From positions 316,731-380,730 of the forward strand of contig BJOX01000225.1 in NCBI GenBank assembly GCA_009731375.1: a stretch of DNA of 64,000 nt, given 5' to 3'. The DNA is from Paulinella micropora. Lineage: Eukaryota; Cercozoa; Imbricatea; Euglyphida. Under the pieces are notes generated by a model. It saw only the letters and a list, made by a program, of their open reading frames with translations, ran no database searches and was not told the origin of the DNA. A program made the position numbers and the translations under genes. This document shows positions 13,614-26,276 of this stretch, piece after piece (position 1 is the stretch's first letter; each line of letters starts with the position of its first letter).

Positions 13614-13726
13614 CAGGAAGAAAGAAAAAAGAAAGAAAGAAAGAGAAAGAGAAAAGAAGAAAGAGAGAGAAAGAAAGAAGGAAAGAAAGCAAGAAAGAAA
13701 GAAAGCAAGAAAGAAAGCAAGAAGGC

Positions 13727-13758
<32 letters not shown>

Positions 13759-13768
13759 GAAAGAAAGC

Positions 13769-13800
<32 letters not shown>

Positions 13801-13864
13801 AAAAAAGAGAAAGAGAAAGAGAAAGAGCAAGAAAGAGAAAGAGAAAGAAACCAAACAAGCAAGC

Positions 13865-13895
<31 letters not shown>

Positions 13896-13896
13896 C

Positions 13897-13948
<52 letters not shown>

Positions 13949-13964
13949 GAAAGAGAGAGAAAGC

Positions 13965-13995
<31 letters not shown>

Positions 13996-14633
13996 GAAGA
14001 AAGAAAGAAAGAAAGAAAGAGAGAAAGAAAGAGAGAAAGAGAGAGAGAGAAAGAAAGAAAGAAAGAAAGAAAGAGAAAGAGAAAGAAAGCCAGCAAGCAA
14101 GCTAGAAAGAAAGAAAGCAAGAAAGAAAGAGAAAGAGAAAGAAGAAAGAAAGAAAGAAAGAAAGAAAGAGAAAGAGAAAGAAAGCAAGAAAGAAAGAGAG
14201 AGAAAGAGAAAGAGAAAGAGAAAGAAAGAAAAAAAGAAAAAAAGAGAAAGAAAGAAAGAAGGAGAAAGCAAGAAAGAAAGAAAGCAAGAAAAAAAGAAAG
14301 AAAGAAAGAAAGAAAGAGAGAAAGAAAGCAAGAAAGAAAGAAAGAAAGAAAGAAAGAGAGAAAGAAAGCAAGAAAGCAAGAAGAAAGAAAGAAAGAAAGA
14401 AAGAGAAAGAGAAAGAGAAAGAGAAAAGAAGAAAGAGAGAGAAAGAAAGAAGGAAAGAAAGCAAGAAAGAAAGAAAGCAAGAAAGAAAGAAAGAAAGCAA
14501 GAAAGAAAGAAAGAAAGAAAGAAAGAAGGAAAGAGAGAAAGAGACAAAGAAAGAAGAAAGCAAGCAAGCAAGCAAGAAAGAAAGGAAGAAAGGAAGAAAG
14601 AAGAGAAAAATGAGAAAAAAAGCAAGAAAGCAA

Positions 14634-14664
<31 letters not shown>

Positions 14665-14945
14665 AAGAAAGAGAAAGAGAAAGAAAAAGAAAGAAAGAAA
14701 GAAAGAAAGAGAAAGCAAGAAAGAAAGAGAAAGCAAGAAAGAAAGAAAGAAAGAAAAGAAAGAAGAGAAAAAATGAGAAAGAAAGCAAGAAAGCAAGAAG
14801 AAAGAAAGAAAGAAAGAAAGAAAAAGAAAGAGAAAGAGAAAGAAAGAAAGAAAGAAAGAAAGAAAGCAAGAAAGAAAGAGAAAGCAAGAAAGAAAGAAAG
14901 AAAGAAAGAAAGAGAAAGAGAAAGAAAGCAAAAAAGAAAAAAAGC

Positions 14946-14981
<36 letters not shown>

Positions 14982-15059
14982 GAAAGAGAAAGAAAGCAAG
15001 CAAGAAAGAAAGAAGGAAAGAAAGAAAGAGAAAGAAAAAAGAAAGAAAAAGAGAAAAAA

Positions 15060-15090
<31 letters not shown>

Positions 15091-16208
15091 AAGAAAGAAA
15101 GAGAAAGAGAAAGAAAGCCAGCAAGGAAGCAAGCAAGAAAAAAAGAAAGAAAGAAAGAGAAAGAGAAAGAAGCAAGAAAGAAAGAAAGAGAGAAAGAAAG
15201 AGAGAAAGAGAAAGAAAAAGAAAGAAAGAAAGAAAGAAAGAAGGAAAGAAAGAAGGAAAGAAGAGAAGGAAAGAAAGAAAGAAAGAAGAGAAAAAAAGAA
15301 AACGAAAGCAAGAAAGCAAGAAGAAAGAAAGAAAGAAAGAAAAAAAGAAAGAAAGCAAGAAAGCAAGAAGAAAGAAAGAAAGAAAGCAAGAAAGCAAGAA
15401 GAAAGAAAGAAAGAAAGAAAGAGAAAGAGAAAGAAAGCAAGCAAGAAAGAAAGAAGGAAAGAAAGAAAGAAAGAAAGAAAGAGAAAGAGAAAGAAAGCAA
15501 GAAAGCAAGAAAGAAAAAAGAAAGAAACAGAGAAAGAAAGAAAACAAAAAACAGAGGAAGAGAAAGAAAAAAAAAAAGAAAGAAAGAAAGAGAAAGGGAG
15601 CAAGCAAGCAAGAAAGAAAGAAAGAAAAAAAGAAAAAAAGAAAGAAAGAAGAAAGAAAGAAAGGAAGAAAGGAAGAAAGGAAGAAAGAAAGAAAAAAAGA
15701 GAAAGAGAAAGAAGGAAAGAAAGAAAGAAAGAAAGAAAGAGAAAGAGAATGAGAAAGAAAGAAAGAAAGAAAGAGAAAGAAAAAGAAGGAAGCAAGAAAG
15801 AAAGAAAGAAAGAAACAGAAAGAGAAAGGAAGCAAGAAAGAAAAAAAGAAAGAAAGAAAGAAAGAAAGCAAGAAAGAAAGAAAGAAAGCAAGCAAGAAAG
15901 AAAGAAAGAAAGAAAGAAGAGAAAAAAAGAGAAAGAAAGCAAGAAAGCAAGAAGAAAGAAAGAAAGAAAGAAAGAAAGAGAAAGAGAAAGAGAAAAGAAG
16001 AAAGAGAGAGAAAGAAGGAAAAAGAGAAAGAAAGAAGGAAAGGAAGAAAGAAAGAAAGAAAGAAAGAAAGGAAGAAAGAAGAGCAAAAAAGAGAAAGAAA
16101 GCAAGAAAGCAAGAAAGAAAGAAAGAAAGAAAGAGAAAGAGAAAGAAAGAAAGAAAGGAAGAAAGAGAAAGCAAGAAAGAAAGAGAAAGAAAGAAAGAAA
16201 GAGAAAGC

Positions 16209-16240
<32 letters not shown>

Positions 16241-16313
16241 AAAGAAAGAGAAAGAAAGCAAGCAAGCAAGAAAGAAAGAAAAAAAGAAAGAAAGAAAGCA
16301 AGAAAGTAAGTAA

Positions 16314-16349
<36 letters not shown>

Positions 16350-16379
16350 GAGAAAGAAAGAGAAAGCAAGCAAGCAAGC

Positions 16380-16415
<36 letters not shown>

Positions 16416-16468
16416 GAAAGAGAAAGAAAGCAAGAAAGGAAGAAAGAAAGAAAGAAAGAAAGAGAGAA

Positions 16469-16499
<31 letters not shown>

Positions 16500-17151
16500 A
16501 AGAAAGAAAGAAAGAGAAAGAGAAAGAAAGAAAGAAAGAAAGAGAAAGCAAGAAAGAAAAAGAAAGCAAGAAAGAAGGAGAAAGCAAGAAAGAAAGAAAG
16601 AAAGAAAGAAAGAGAATGAGAAAGAAAACAAGCAAGAAAGAAAGAAAGAAAGAGAGAAAGAAAGAAAGCAAGCAAGCAAGCAAGCAAGAAAAAAAGAAAG
16701 AAAGAAAGAAAGAAAGAAAACGAAAGCAAGAAAGCGAGAAGAAAGAAAAAAAGAAAGAAAGAAAGAAAGAAAGAGAAAGAGAAAGAGAAAGAAAGAAAGA
16801 AAGAAAGAAAGAGAAAACAAGAAAGAAAGAAAGAACGAAAGAGAAAGAGAAAGCAAGCAAGCAAGAAAGAAAAAAAGAAAGAAAGAAAGAAAGACAGAAA
16901 GCAAGCAAGCAAGAAAGCAAGAAAGAAAGAAAGAAAGAAGAGAGAAAAAAAAACAGAAAGCAAGAAAGCAAGAAGAAAGAAAGAAAGAAAGAAAGAGAAA
17001 GAGAAAGACAAAGAGAAAGAAAGAAAGAAAGAAAGAAGGAGAAAACAAGAAAGAAAGAGAAAGAGAAAGAGAAAGAAAGCAAGCAAGAGAAAAAAAGAAA
17101 GAAAGAAAAAAAGAAAGAAAGCAAGAAAGCAAGAAAGAAAGAAAGAAAGAA

Positions 17152-17182
<31 letters not shown>

Positions 17183-17945
17183 AAGAAAGAAAGAAAAAGA
17201 AAGAGAAAGAGAAAGAAAGAAAGAAAGAAAGAAAGAGAAAGCAAGAAAGAAGGAGAAAGCAAGAAAGAAAGAAAGAAAGAAAGAGAAAGAGAAAGAAAGC
17301 AAGCAAGAAAGAAAAAAAGAAAGAAAGAAAGAAACAGAGAAAGAAAGAAAGAAAGCAAGCAAGCAAAAAAGAAAGAAAGAAAGAAAGAAAGAAAGAAGAG
17401 AAAAAAAGAAAACGAAAGCAAGAAAGCGAGAAGAAAGAAAGAAAGAAAGAAAAAAAGAGAAAGAGAAAGAAAAAGAAAGAAAGAAAGAAAGAAAGAAAAC
17501 AAGAAAGAAAGAAAGAAAGAAAGAGAAAGAGAAAGAAAGCAAGCAAGAAAGAAAAAAAGAAAGAAAGAAAGAAAGACAGAAAGCAAGCAAGCAAGCAAGA
17601 AAGAAAGAAAGAAAGAAAGAAAGAAGAGAGAAAAAGAGAAAGAAAGCAAGAAAGAAAGAAGAAAGAAAGAAAAAAAGAAAGAGAAAGAGAAAGAGAAAGA
17701 GAAAGAGAAGAGAGAAAGAAAGAAAGAAAGAAAGAAGGAGAAAGCAAGAAAGAAAGAAAGAAAGAAAGAAAGAGAAAGAGAAAGAAAGCAAGCAAGCAAG
17801 AAAAAAAGAAAGAAAGAAAGAAAGAGAGAAAGAAAGAAAGCAAGCAAGAAAGCAAGAAAGAATGAAAGAATGAAAGAAAGAAAGAAGAGAAAAAAAGAGA
17901 AAGAAAGCAAGAAAAAAAGAAAGAAAGAAAGAAAGAAAGAGAAAG

Positions 17946-17976
<31 letters not shown>

Positions 17977-18341
17977 GAAAGCAAGAAAGAAGGAGAAAAC
18001 AAGAAAGAAAGAAAGAACGAAAGAGAAAGAGAAAGAAAGCAAGCAAGAAAGAAAAAAAGAAAGAAAGAAAGAAAGACAGAAAGCAAGCAAGCAAGAAAGC
18101 AAGAAAGAAAGAAAGAAAGAAGAGAGAAAAAAAAACAGAAAGCAAGAAAGCAAGAAGAAAGAAAGAAAGAAAGAAAGAAAGAGAAAGAGAAAGAGAAAGA
18201 AAGAAAGCAAGAAAGAAAGAAAGAAGGAGAAAACAAGAAAGAAAGAGAAAGAGAAAGAGAAAGAGAAAGAAAGCAAGCAAGAGAAAAAAAGAAAGAAAGA
18301 AAAAAAGAAAGAAAGCAAGAAAGCAAGAAAGAAAGAAAGAA

Positions 18342-18372
<31 letters not shown>

Positions 18373-19119
18373 AAGAAAGAAAGAAAAAGAAAGAGAAAGA
18401 GAAAGAGAAAGAAAGAAAGAAAGAAAGAAAAAGAAAGCAAGAAAGAAGGAGAAAGCAAGAAAGAAAGAAAGAAAGAAAGAGAAAGAGAAAGAAAGCAAGC
18501 AAGAAAGAAAAAAAGAAAGAAAGAAAGAAAGAAACAGAGAAAGAAAGAAAGAAAGCAAGCAAGCAAAAAAGAAAGAAAGAAAGAAAGAAAGAAAGAAGAG
18601 AAAAAAAGAAAACGAAAGCAAGAAAGCGAGAAGAAAGAAAGAAAGAAAGAAAAAAAGAGAAAGAGAAAGAAAAAGAAAGAAAGAAAGAAAGAAAGAGAAA
18701 GCAAGAAAGAAGGAGAAAACAAGAAAGAAAGAAAGAAAGAAAGAGAAAGAGAAAGAAAGCAAGCAAGAAAGAAAAAAAGAAAGAAAGAAAGACAGAAAGC
18801 AAGCAAGCAAGAAAGAAAGAAAGAAAGAAAGAAGAGAGAAAAAGAGAAAGAAAGAAGAAAGAAAGAAAAAAAGAAAGAGAAAGAGAAAGAGAAAGAGAAA
18901 GAAAGAGAGAAAGAAAGAAAGAAAGAAAGAAGGAGAAAGCAAGAAAGAAAGAAAGAAAGAAAGAAAGAGAAAGAGAAAGAAAGCAAGCAAGCAAGAAAAA
19001 AAGAAAGAAAGAAAGAAAGAGAGAAAGAAAGAAAGCAAGCAAGAAAGCAAGAAAGAATGAAAGAATGAAAGAAAGAAAGAAGAGAAAAAAAGAGAAAGAA
19101 AGCAAGAAAGAAAGCAAGC

Positions 19120-19155
<36 letters not shown>

Positions 19156-19442
19156 GAAAGAGAAAGAGAAAGAAAGAAAGAAAGAGAAAGCAAGAAAGAA
19201 AGAAAGAAAGAGAAAGAGAAAGAAAGCAAGCAAGCAAGAAAAAAAGAAAGAAAGAAAGAGAGAAAGAAAGAAAGAAAGAAGAGAAAAAAAGAGAAAGAAA
19301 GCAAGAAAGAAAGCAAGAAAGAAAGCAAGAAAGAAAGCAAGAAAGAAAGAGAAAAAACGAGAAAGAAAGCAAGAAAGAAAGCAAGCGAGAAAGAAAGAAA
19401 GAAAGAAAGAAAAAGAAAGAGAAAGAGAAAGAGAAAGAAAGC

Positions 19443-19474
<32 letters not shown>

Positions 19475-19695
19475 GAAAGAGAAAGAAAGAAAGCAAGCAA
19501 GCAAGCAAGAAAGAAAGAAAGAAAGAAAGAAAAGAAAGAAAGAGAAAGAAAGCAAGCAAGCAAGAAAGAAAGAAAGAAAGAAAGAAAGAGAAAGAGAAAG
19601 AAAGCAAGAAAGGAAGAAAGAAAGAAAGAAAGAGAAAAAGAGAAAGAGAAAGAAAGAAAGAAAGAGAAAGAGAAAGAAAGAAAGAAGGAGAAAGC

Positions 19696-19727
<32 letters not shown>

Positions 19728-20224
19728 GAAAGAGAAAGAAAGCAAGCAAGAAAGAAAAAAAGAAAGAAAGAAAGAAAGAGAGAAAGAAAGAAAGAACGCA
19801 GGCAAGCGAGAAAAAAAGAGAAAGAAAGCTAGAAAGAAAGCAAGCAAGAAAGAAAGAAAGAAAGAAAGAAAAAGAAAGAGAAAGAGAAAGAAAGAAAGAA
19901 AGAAAGAGAAAGCAAGAAAGAAAGAGAAAAGCAAGAAAGAAAAAAAGAAAGAAAGAAAGAAAGACAGAAAGCAAGCAAGCAAGAAAGCAAGAAAGAAAGA
20001 AAGAAAGAAGAGAGAAAAAAAAAACAGAAAGCAAGAAAGCAAGAAGAAAGAAAGAAAGAAAGAAAGAAAGAGAAAGAGAAAGAGAAAGAAAGAAAGAAAG
20101 AAAGAAGGAGAAAACAATAAAGAAAGAGAAAGAGAAAGAGAAAGAGAAAGAGAAAGAAAGCAAGCAAGAGAAAAAAAGAAAGAAAGAAAGAAAGAAAGCA
20201 AGAAAGCAAGAAAGAAAGAAAGAA

Positions 20225-20255
<31 letters not shown>

Positions 20256-20451
20256 AAGAAAGAAAGAAAGAAAAAGAAAGAGAAAGAGAAAGAGAAAGAA
20301 AGAAAGAAAGAAAGAAAGAGAAAGCAAGAAAGAAGGAGAAAGCAAGAAAGAAAGAAAGAAAGAAAGAGGAAGAGAAAGAAAGCAAGCAAGAAAGAAAAAA
20401 AGAAAGAAAGAAAGAAAGAAAGAGAGAAAGAAAGAAAGAAAGCAAGCAAGC

Positions 20452-20487
<36 letters not shown>

Positions 20488-20710
20488 AGAGAAAAAAAGA
20501 AAACGAAAGCAAGAAAGCGAGAAGAAAGAAAGAAAGAAAGAAAGAAAAAAGAGAAAGAAAAAGAAAAAGAAAGAAAGAACGAAAGAAAGAGAAAGCAAGA
20601 AAGAAGGAGAAAACAAGAAAGAAAGAAAGAAAGAAAGAGAAAGAGAAAGAAAGCAAGCAAGAAAGAAAAAAAGAAAGAAAGAAAGAAAGACAGAAAGCAA
20701 GCAAGCAAGC

Positions 20711-20746
<36 letters not shown>

Positions 20747-21083
20747 AGAGAGAAAAAGAGAAAGAAAGCAAGAAAGAAAGAAGAAAGAAAGAAAGAAAGA
20801 AAGAGAAAGAGAAAGAGAAAGAAAGAGAGAAAGAAAGAAAGAAATAAAGAAAGAAGGAGAAAACAAGAAAGAAAGAAAGAAAGAAAGAGAAAGAGAAAGA
20901 AAGCAAGCAAGCAAGAAAAAAAGAAAGAAAGAAAGAAAGAGAGAAAGAAAGAAAGAAAGCAAGCAAGAAAGCAAGAAAGAATGAAAGAATGAAAGAAAGA
21001 AAGAAGAGAAAAAAAGAGAAAGAAAGCAAGAAAGAAAGCAAGCAAGAAAGAAAGAAAGAAAGAAAGAAAGAGAAAGAGAAAGC

Positions 21084-21119
<36 letters not shown>

Positions 21120-21211
21120 GAAAGAGAAAGAGAAAGAAAGAAAGAAAGAAAGAGAAAGCAAGAAAGAAAGAAAGAAAGAGAAAGAGAAAGAAAGCAAGCA
21201 AGCAAGAAAAA

Positions 21212-21250
<39 letters not shown>

Positions 21251-21374
21251 CAAGCAAGAAAGCAAGAAAGAATGAAAGAATGAAAGAAAGAAAGAAGAGA
21301 AAAAAAGAGAAAGAAAGCAAGAAAGAAAGCAAGCAAGAAAGAAAGAAAGAAAGAAAGAAAGAAAAAGAGAAAGC

Positions 21375-21410
<36 letters not shown>

Positions 21411-21963
21411 GAAAGAGAAAGAGAAAGAAAGAAAGAAAGAAAGAGAAAGCAAGAAAGAAAGAAAGAAAGAGAAAGAGAAAGAAAGCAAGCAAGCAAGAAA
21501 AAAAGAAAGAAAGAAAGAAAGAAAGAGAGAAAGAAAGAAAGAAACCAAGCAAGAAAGCAAGAAAGAATGAAAGAAAGAAAGAAAGAAAGAAAGAGAAAGC
21601 AAGAAAGAAGGAGAAAACAAGAAAGAAAGAAAGAACGAAAGAGAAAGAGAAAGAAAGCAAGCAAGAAAGAAAAAAAGAAAGAAAGAAAGAAAGACAGAAA
21701 GCAAGCAAGCAAGAAAGCAAGAAAGAAAGAAAGAAAGAAGAGAGAAAAAAAAACAAAAAGCAAGAAAGCAAGAAGAAAGAAAGAAAGAAAGAAAGAGAAA
21801 GAGAAAGAGAAAGAGAAAGAAAGAAAGAAAGAAGGAGAAAACAAGAAAGAAAGAGAAAGAGAAAGAGAAAGAGAAAGAAAGCAAGCAAGAGAAAAAAAGA
21901 AAGAAAGAAAGAAAGAAAGCAAGAAAGCAAGAAAGAAAGAAAGAAAGAAAGAAAGAGAGAAAG

Positions 21964-21994
<31 letters not shown>

Positions 21995-22182
21995 AAAAGA
22001 AAGAGAAAGAGAAAGAGAAAGAAAGAAAGAAAGAAAGAAAGAGAAAGCAAGAAAGAAGGAGAAAGCAAGAAAGAAAAAAAGAAAGAAAGAGAAAGAGAAA
22101 GAAAGCAAGCAAGAAAGAAAAAAAGAAAGCAAGAAAGAAAGAAAGAGAGAAAGAAAGAAAGAAAGAAAGAAAAAAGAGAAAG

Positions 22183-22213
<31 letters not shown>

Positions 22214-22332
22214 GAAAGCAAGAAAGAAGGAGAAAACAAGAAAGAAAGAAAGAAAGAAAGAGAAAGAGAAAGAAAGCAAGCAAGAAAAAAAAAAGAAAGA
22301 AAGAAAGAAAGACAGAAAGCAAGCAAGCAAGC

Positions 22333-22372
<40 letters not shown>

Positions 22373-22673
22373 AGAGAGAAAAAGAGAAAGAAAGCAAGAA
22401 AGAAAGAAGAAAGAAAGAAAGAAAGAAAGAGAAAGAGAAAGAGAAAGAAAGAGAGAAAGAAAGAAAGAAATAAAGAAAGAAGGAGAAAACAAGAAAGAAA
22501 GAAAGAAAGAAAGAAAGAGAAAGAGAAAGAAAGCAAGCAAGCAAGAAAAAAAGAAAGAAAGAAAGAAAGAGAGAAAGAAAGAAAGAAAGCAAGCAAGAAA
22601 GCAAGAAAGAATGAAAGAATGAAAGAAAGAAAGAAGAGAAAAAAAGAGAAAGAAAGCAAGAAAGAAAGCAAGC

Positions 22674-22705
<32 letters not shown>

Positions 22706-23185
22706 GAAAGAGAAAGAGAAAGAGAAAGAAAGAAAGAAAGAAAGAGAAAGCAAGAAAGAAAGAAAGAAAGAGAAAGAGAAAGAAAGCAAGCAAGCAAGAA
22801 AAAAAGAAAGAAAGAAAGAAAGAAAGAGAGAAAGAAAGAAAGAAACCAAGCAAGAAAGCAAGAAAGAATGAAAGAAAGAAAGAAAGAAAGAAAGAAGAGA
22901 AAAAAAGAGAAAGAAAGCAAGAAAGAAAGCAAGAAAGAAAGCAAGAAAGAAAGCAAGAAAGAAAGAGAAAAAACGAGAAAGAAAGCAAGAAAGAAAGCAA
23001 TAAAGAAAGAAAGAAAGAAAGAAAGAAAGAAAAAGAAAGAGAAAGAGAAAGAGAAAGAAAGCAAGAAAGAAAGAAAGAAAGAAAAAAAGAAAGAGAAAGA
23101 GAAAGAAAGAAAGCAAGCAAGCAAGCAAGAAAGAAAGAAAGAAAGAAAGAAAAGAAAGAAGGAGAAAGAAAGCAAGCAAGCAAGC

Positions 23186-23217
<32 letters not shown>

Positions 23218-23695
23218 GAAAGAGAAAGAAAGCAAGAAAGGAAGAAAGAAAGAAAGAAAGAAAGAAAGAGAAAAAGAGAAAGAGAAAGAAAGAAAGAAAG
23301 AGAAAGAGAAAGAGAAAGAGAAAGAAAGAAAGAAAGAAAGCAAGAAAGAAAGAGAAAGCAAGAAAGAAGGAGAAAGCAAGACAGAAAGAAAGAAAGAAAG
23401 AAAGAGAAAGAGAAAGAAGGCAAGCAAGAAAGAAAAAAAGAAAGAAAGAAAGAAAGAGAGAAAGAAAGAAAGAACGCAGGCAAGCGAGAAAAAAAGAGAA
23501 AGAAAGCTAGAAAGAAAGCAAGAAAGAAAGAAAGAAAGAAAGAAAGAAAAAGAAAGAGAAAGAGAAAGAAAGAAAGAGAAAGAAAGAAAGAAAGAGAAAG
23601 CAAGAAAGAAAGAAAGAAAGAAAGAAAGAGAAAGAGAAAGAGAAAGAAAGAAAGAAAGAAAGAAAGAGAAAGAGAAAGAAAGAAAGCAAGCAAGC

Positions 23696-23731
<36 letters not shown>

Positions 23732-23800
23732 GAAAGCAAGCAAGAAAGATAAGAAGAAAGAAAGAAAAGAAAGAAAGAGAAAGAAAGCAAGCAAGCAAGC

Positions 23801-23832
<32 letters not shown>

Positions 23833-24105
23833 GAAAGAGAAAGAAAGCAAGAAAGGAAGAAAGAAAGAAAGAAAGAAAGAGAGAAAGAAAGCAAGAAAGA
23901 AAAAAGAAAGAAAGAGAGAAAGAAAGAAAGAAAGAGAGAAAGAGAAAGAAAGAAAGAAAGAGAAGGCAAGAAAGAAGGAGAAAGCAAGAAAGAAAGAAAG
24001 AAAGAAAGAAAGAGAAAGAGAAAGAAAGAAAGCAAGAAAGAAAAAAAGAAAGAAAGAAAGAAAGAGAGAAAGAAAGAAAGAAAGCAGGCAAGCAAGAAAG
24101 AAAGG

Positions 24106-24139
<34 letters not shown>

Positions 24140-24406
24140 AAGAGAAAGAAAGAAAGAAAGAAAGAGAAAGCAAGAAAGAAGGAGAAAACAAGAAAGAAAG
24201 AAAGAAAGAAAAAGAAAGAGAAAGAAAGCAAGCAAGAAAGAAAAAAAGAAAGAAAGAAGGAAAGACAGAAAGCAAGCAAGAAAGAAAGAAATAAAGAAAG
24301 AAAGAAAGTAAGAAAGAAAGAAGAGAGAAAAAGAGAAAGAAAGCAAGAAAGCAAGAAGAAAGAAAGAAAGAAAGAAAGAAAGAGAAAGAGAAAGAGAAAG
24401 AAAGAG

Positions 24407-24437
<31 letters not shown>

Positions 24438-25143
24438 AGGAGTAAACAAGAAAGAAAGAAAGAAAGAAAGAAAGAGAAAGAGAAAGAAAGCAAGCAAGCA
24501 AGAAAAAAAGAAAGAAAGAAAGAAAGAAAGCAAGGAAGAAAGCAAGAAAGAAAGAAAGAAAGAAAGAAAGAGAGAAAGAGAAAAAGAAAGAAAGAAAGAA
24601 AGAAAGAGAAAGAGAAAGAGAAAGAAAGAAAGAAAGAAAGAAAGAGAAAGCAAGAAAGAAGGAGAAAGCAAGAAAGAAAGAGAAAGAGAAAGTAAGCAAG
24701 CAAGAAAGAAAAAAAGAAAGAAAGAAAGAAAGAGAGAAAGAGAGAAAGAAAGAAAGCAAGCAAGAAAGAAAGAAAGAAAAGAAAGAAAGAAAGAAGAGAA
24801 AAAAAGAAAACGAAAGCAAGAAAGCGAGAAGAAAGAAAGAAAGAAAGAAAGAAAGAGAAAGAGAAAGAGAAAGAAAGAAAGAAAGAAAGAGAAAGCAAGA
24901 AAGAAGGAGAAAACAAGAAAGAAAGAAAGAAAGAAAGAGAAAGAAAGCAAGCAAGAAAGAAAAAAAGAAAGAAAGAAAGACAGAAAGCAAGCAAGCAAGC
25001 AAGAAAGAAAGAAAGAAAGAAAGAAAGAGAAAGAGAAAGAGAAAGAGAAAGAAAGAGAGAAAGAAAGAAAGAAAGAAAGAAAGAAGGAGAAAACAAGAAA
25101 GAAAGAAAGAAAGAAAGAAAGAGAAAGAGAAAGAAAGCAAGCA

Positions 25144-25148
<5 letters not shown>
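10462..25148 (+). repeat. Polypurine GAAA-type tandem array, part 2
   Basis: This continues the purine array with the same GAAA, GAGAAA and GCAAG vocabulary. Marker words such as AAAACGAAAGCAAGAAAGCG, GACAGAAAGCAAGC and AATGAAAGAATGAAAG recur at long intervals and reveal nested higher-order periods. No coding signal is visible; all open frames are repeat translations. Confidence 0.95.
16893..18840 (+). repeat. Higher-order repeat, about 1.2-kb units
   Basis: The 60-base lines at 17341 and 18541 are identical, an exact 1200-bp offset. A second marker (GACAGAAAGCAAGC followed by GAAGAGAGAAAAAAA) recurs at 16893 and 18075, an offset of 1182. Related marker copies lie near 19963 and 21693. Smaller nested periods are also present: AATGAAAGAATGAAAG at about 20980 and 21271 are 291 bp apart. 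Confidence 0.75.
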
Positions 25149-25213
<65 letters not shown>

Positions 25214-25223
25214 NNNNNNNNNN
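25149..25223. other. Poly-A run ending in a 10-N gap
   Basis: About 65 uninterrupted A residues end directly in ten N (25214-25223), and GAAA repeat then resumes. A homopolymer abutting a fixed-size gap, with no A on the far side, looks like an assembly or gap-filling artefact, not a retroposon tail. Confidence 0.8.
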
Positions 25224-25391
25224 AACGCAAGAAAGCAAGAAAGAATGAAAGAAAGAAAGAAAGAAAGAAGAGAAAAAAAGAGAAAGAAAGCAAGAAAGAA
25301 AGCAAGAAAGAATGAAAGAAAGAAAGAAAAAGAAAGAGAAAGAGAAAGAGAAAGAAAGAAAGAAAGAGAAAGCAAGAAAGAAAGAGAAAGC

Positions 25392-25423
<32 letters not shown>

Positions 25424-25593
25424 GAAAGAGAAAGAGAAAGAAAGCAAGAAAGAAAGAAAGAAAGAAAGAAAGAGAAAGAGAAAGAAAGAAAGCAAGCAAG
25501 CAAGCAAGAAAGAAAGAAAGAAAGCAAGAAAGAAAGAAAGAAAGAGAAAGAAAGCAAGCAAGAAAGAGAAGAAAGAAAAAAAGAAAGAAAGAA

Positions 25594-25624
<31 letters not shown>

Positions 25625-25641
25625 AAGAAAGAAAGAAAGGA

Positions 25642-25678
<37 letters not shown>

Positions 25679-25689
25679 GAGAGAGAGAG

Positions 25690-25720
<31 letters not shown>

Positions 25721-25728
25721 GAAAAAAA

Positions 25729-25769
<41 letters not shown>

Positions 25770-25780
25770 AGGAAGAAAGA
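25224..25780 (+). repeat. Polypurine array, distal end
   Basis: GAAA/GAGAAA repeat continues after the gap, includes a GAGAGA tract near 25640-25700, and ends exactly where a GT-4-like unique word and the first GATA array begin. The polypurine to GATA switch is thus marked by a retroelement-tail remnant. Confidence 0.9.
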
Positions 25781-25829
25781 ATGCACATAATGCAGAAGCG
25801 CAGAGGCGTGGTATGCTATTGTTTGTATA
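25781..25829 (-). mobile_element. GT-4 tail remnant at the GAAA/GATA boundary
   Basis: On plus this reads ATGCACATAATGCAGAAGCG and ends in TTGTTTGTATAGATAG. The first part is a diverged copy of the words at 26077-26125 and 27354-27396. It is too short for any coding inference. Confidence 0.5.
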
Positions 25830-25851
25830 GATAGATAGATAGATAGATAGT

Positions 25852-25882
<31 letters not shown>

Positions 25883-25920
25883 AGAGATAAAGAGATAGAT
25901 AGATAGATAGATAGATAAAG

Positions 25921-25967
<47 letters not shown>

Positions 25968-25996
25968 CAAAGAGATAGATAAAGAGATAGATAGAG

Positions 25997-26058
<62 letters not shown>

Positions 26059-26062
26059 GTAT
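25830..26062. repeat. (GATA)n array with AAAGAGATA variants
   Basis: Perfect and near-perfect GATA repeats with interruptions AAAGAGATA and GACA. The minus-strand open frames (Ile-Tyr-Leu-Ser repeats) are translations of the microsatellite. Confidence 0.97.
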
Positions 26063-26122
26063 ACTATGTTATGTATATGCACACCATGCACAAGCGCGGT
26101 GGCGTGGTACGCTATTGTTTGT

Positions 26123-26125
<3 letters not shown>
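26063..26125 (-). mobile_element. GT-4 tail remnant
   Basis: A short unique word, ATGCACACCATGCACAAGCG followed by GGTGGCGTGGTACGC, matches the distal part of the GT-4 copy at 27354. It then shares TATTGTTTGTATAGATAG with the remnant at 25781. GATA lies on both sides. Confidence 0.5.
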
Positions 26126-26178
<53 letters not shown>

Positions 26179-26186
26179 AGAGATAA

Positions 26187-26222
<36 letters not shown>

Positions 26223-26240
26223 AGAGATAAAGAGATAAAG

Positions 26241-26274
<34 letters not shown>
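26126..26274. repeat. (GATA)n array
   Basis: GATA repeat with AAAGAGATA interruptions between two retroelement-tail remnants. It ends in GATGAGATGTCGC, the 3' junction of a GT-1 copy lying on the minus strand. Confidence 0.97.

Positions 26275-26276
<2 letters not shown>

Noticed and set aside
1092-25830. Giant open frames (up to thousands of codons) of Lys/Arg/Glu or Phe/Leu/Ser
   Set aside because: They are translations of GAAA/CTTT repeats, which contain no stop in most frames; no domain, codon bias or start context supports them.
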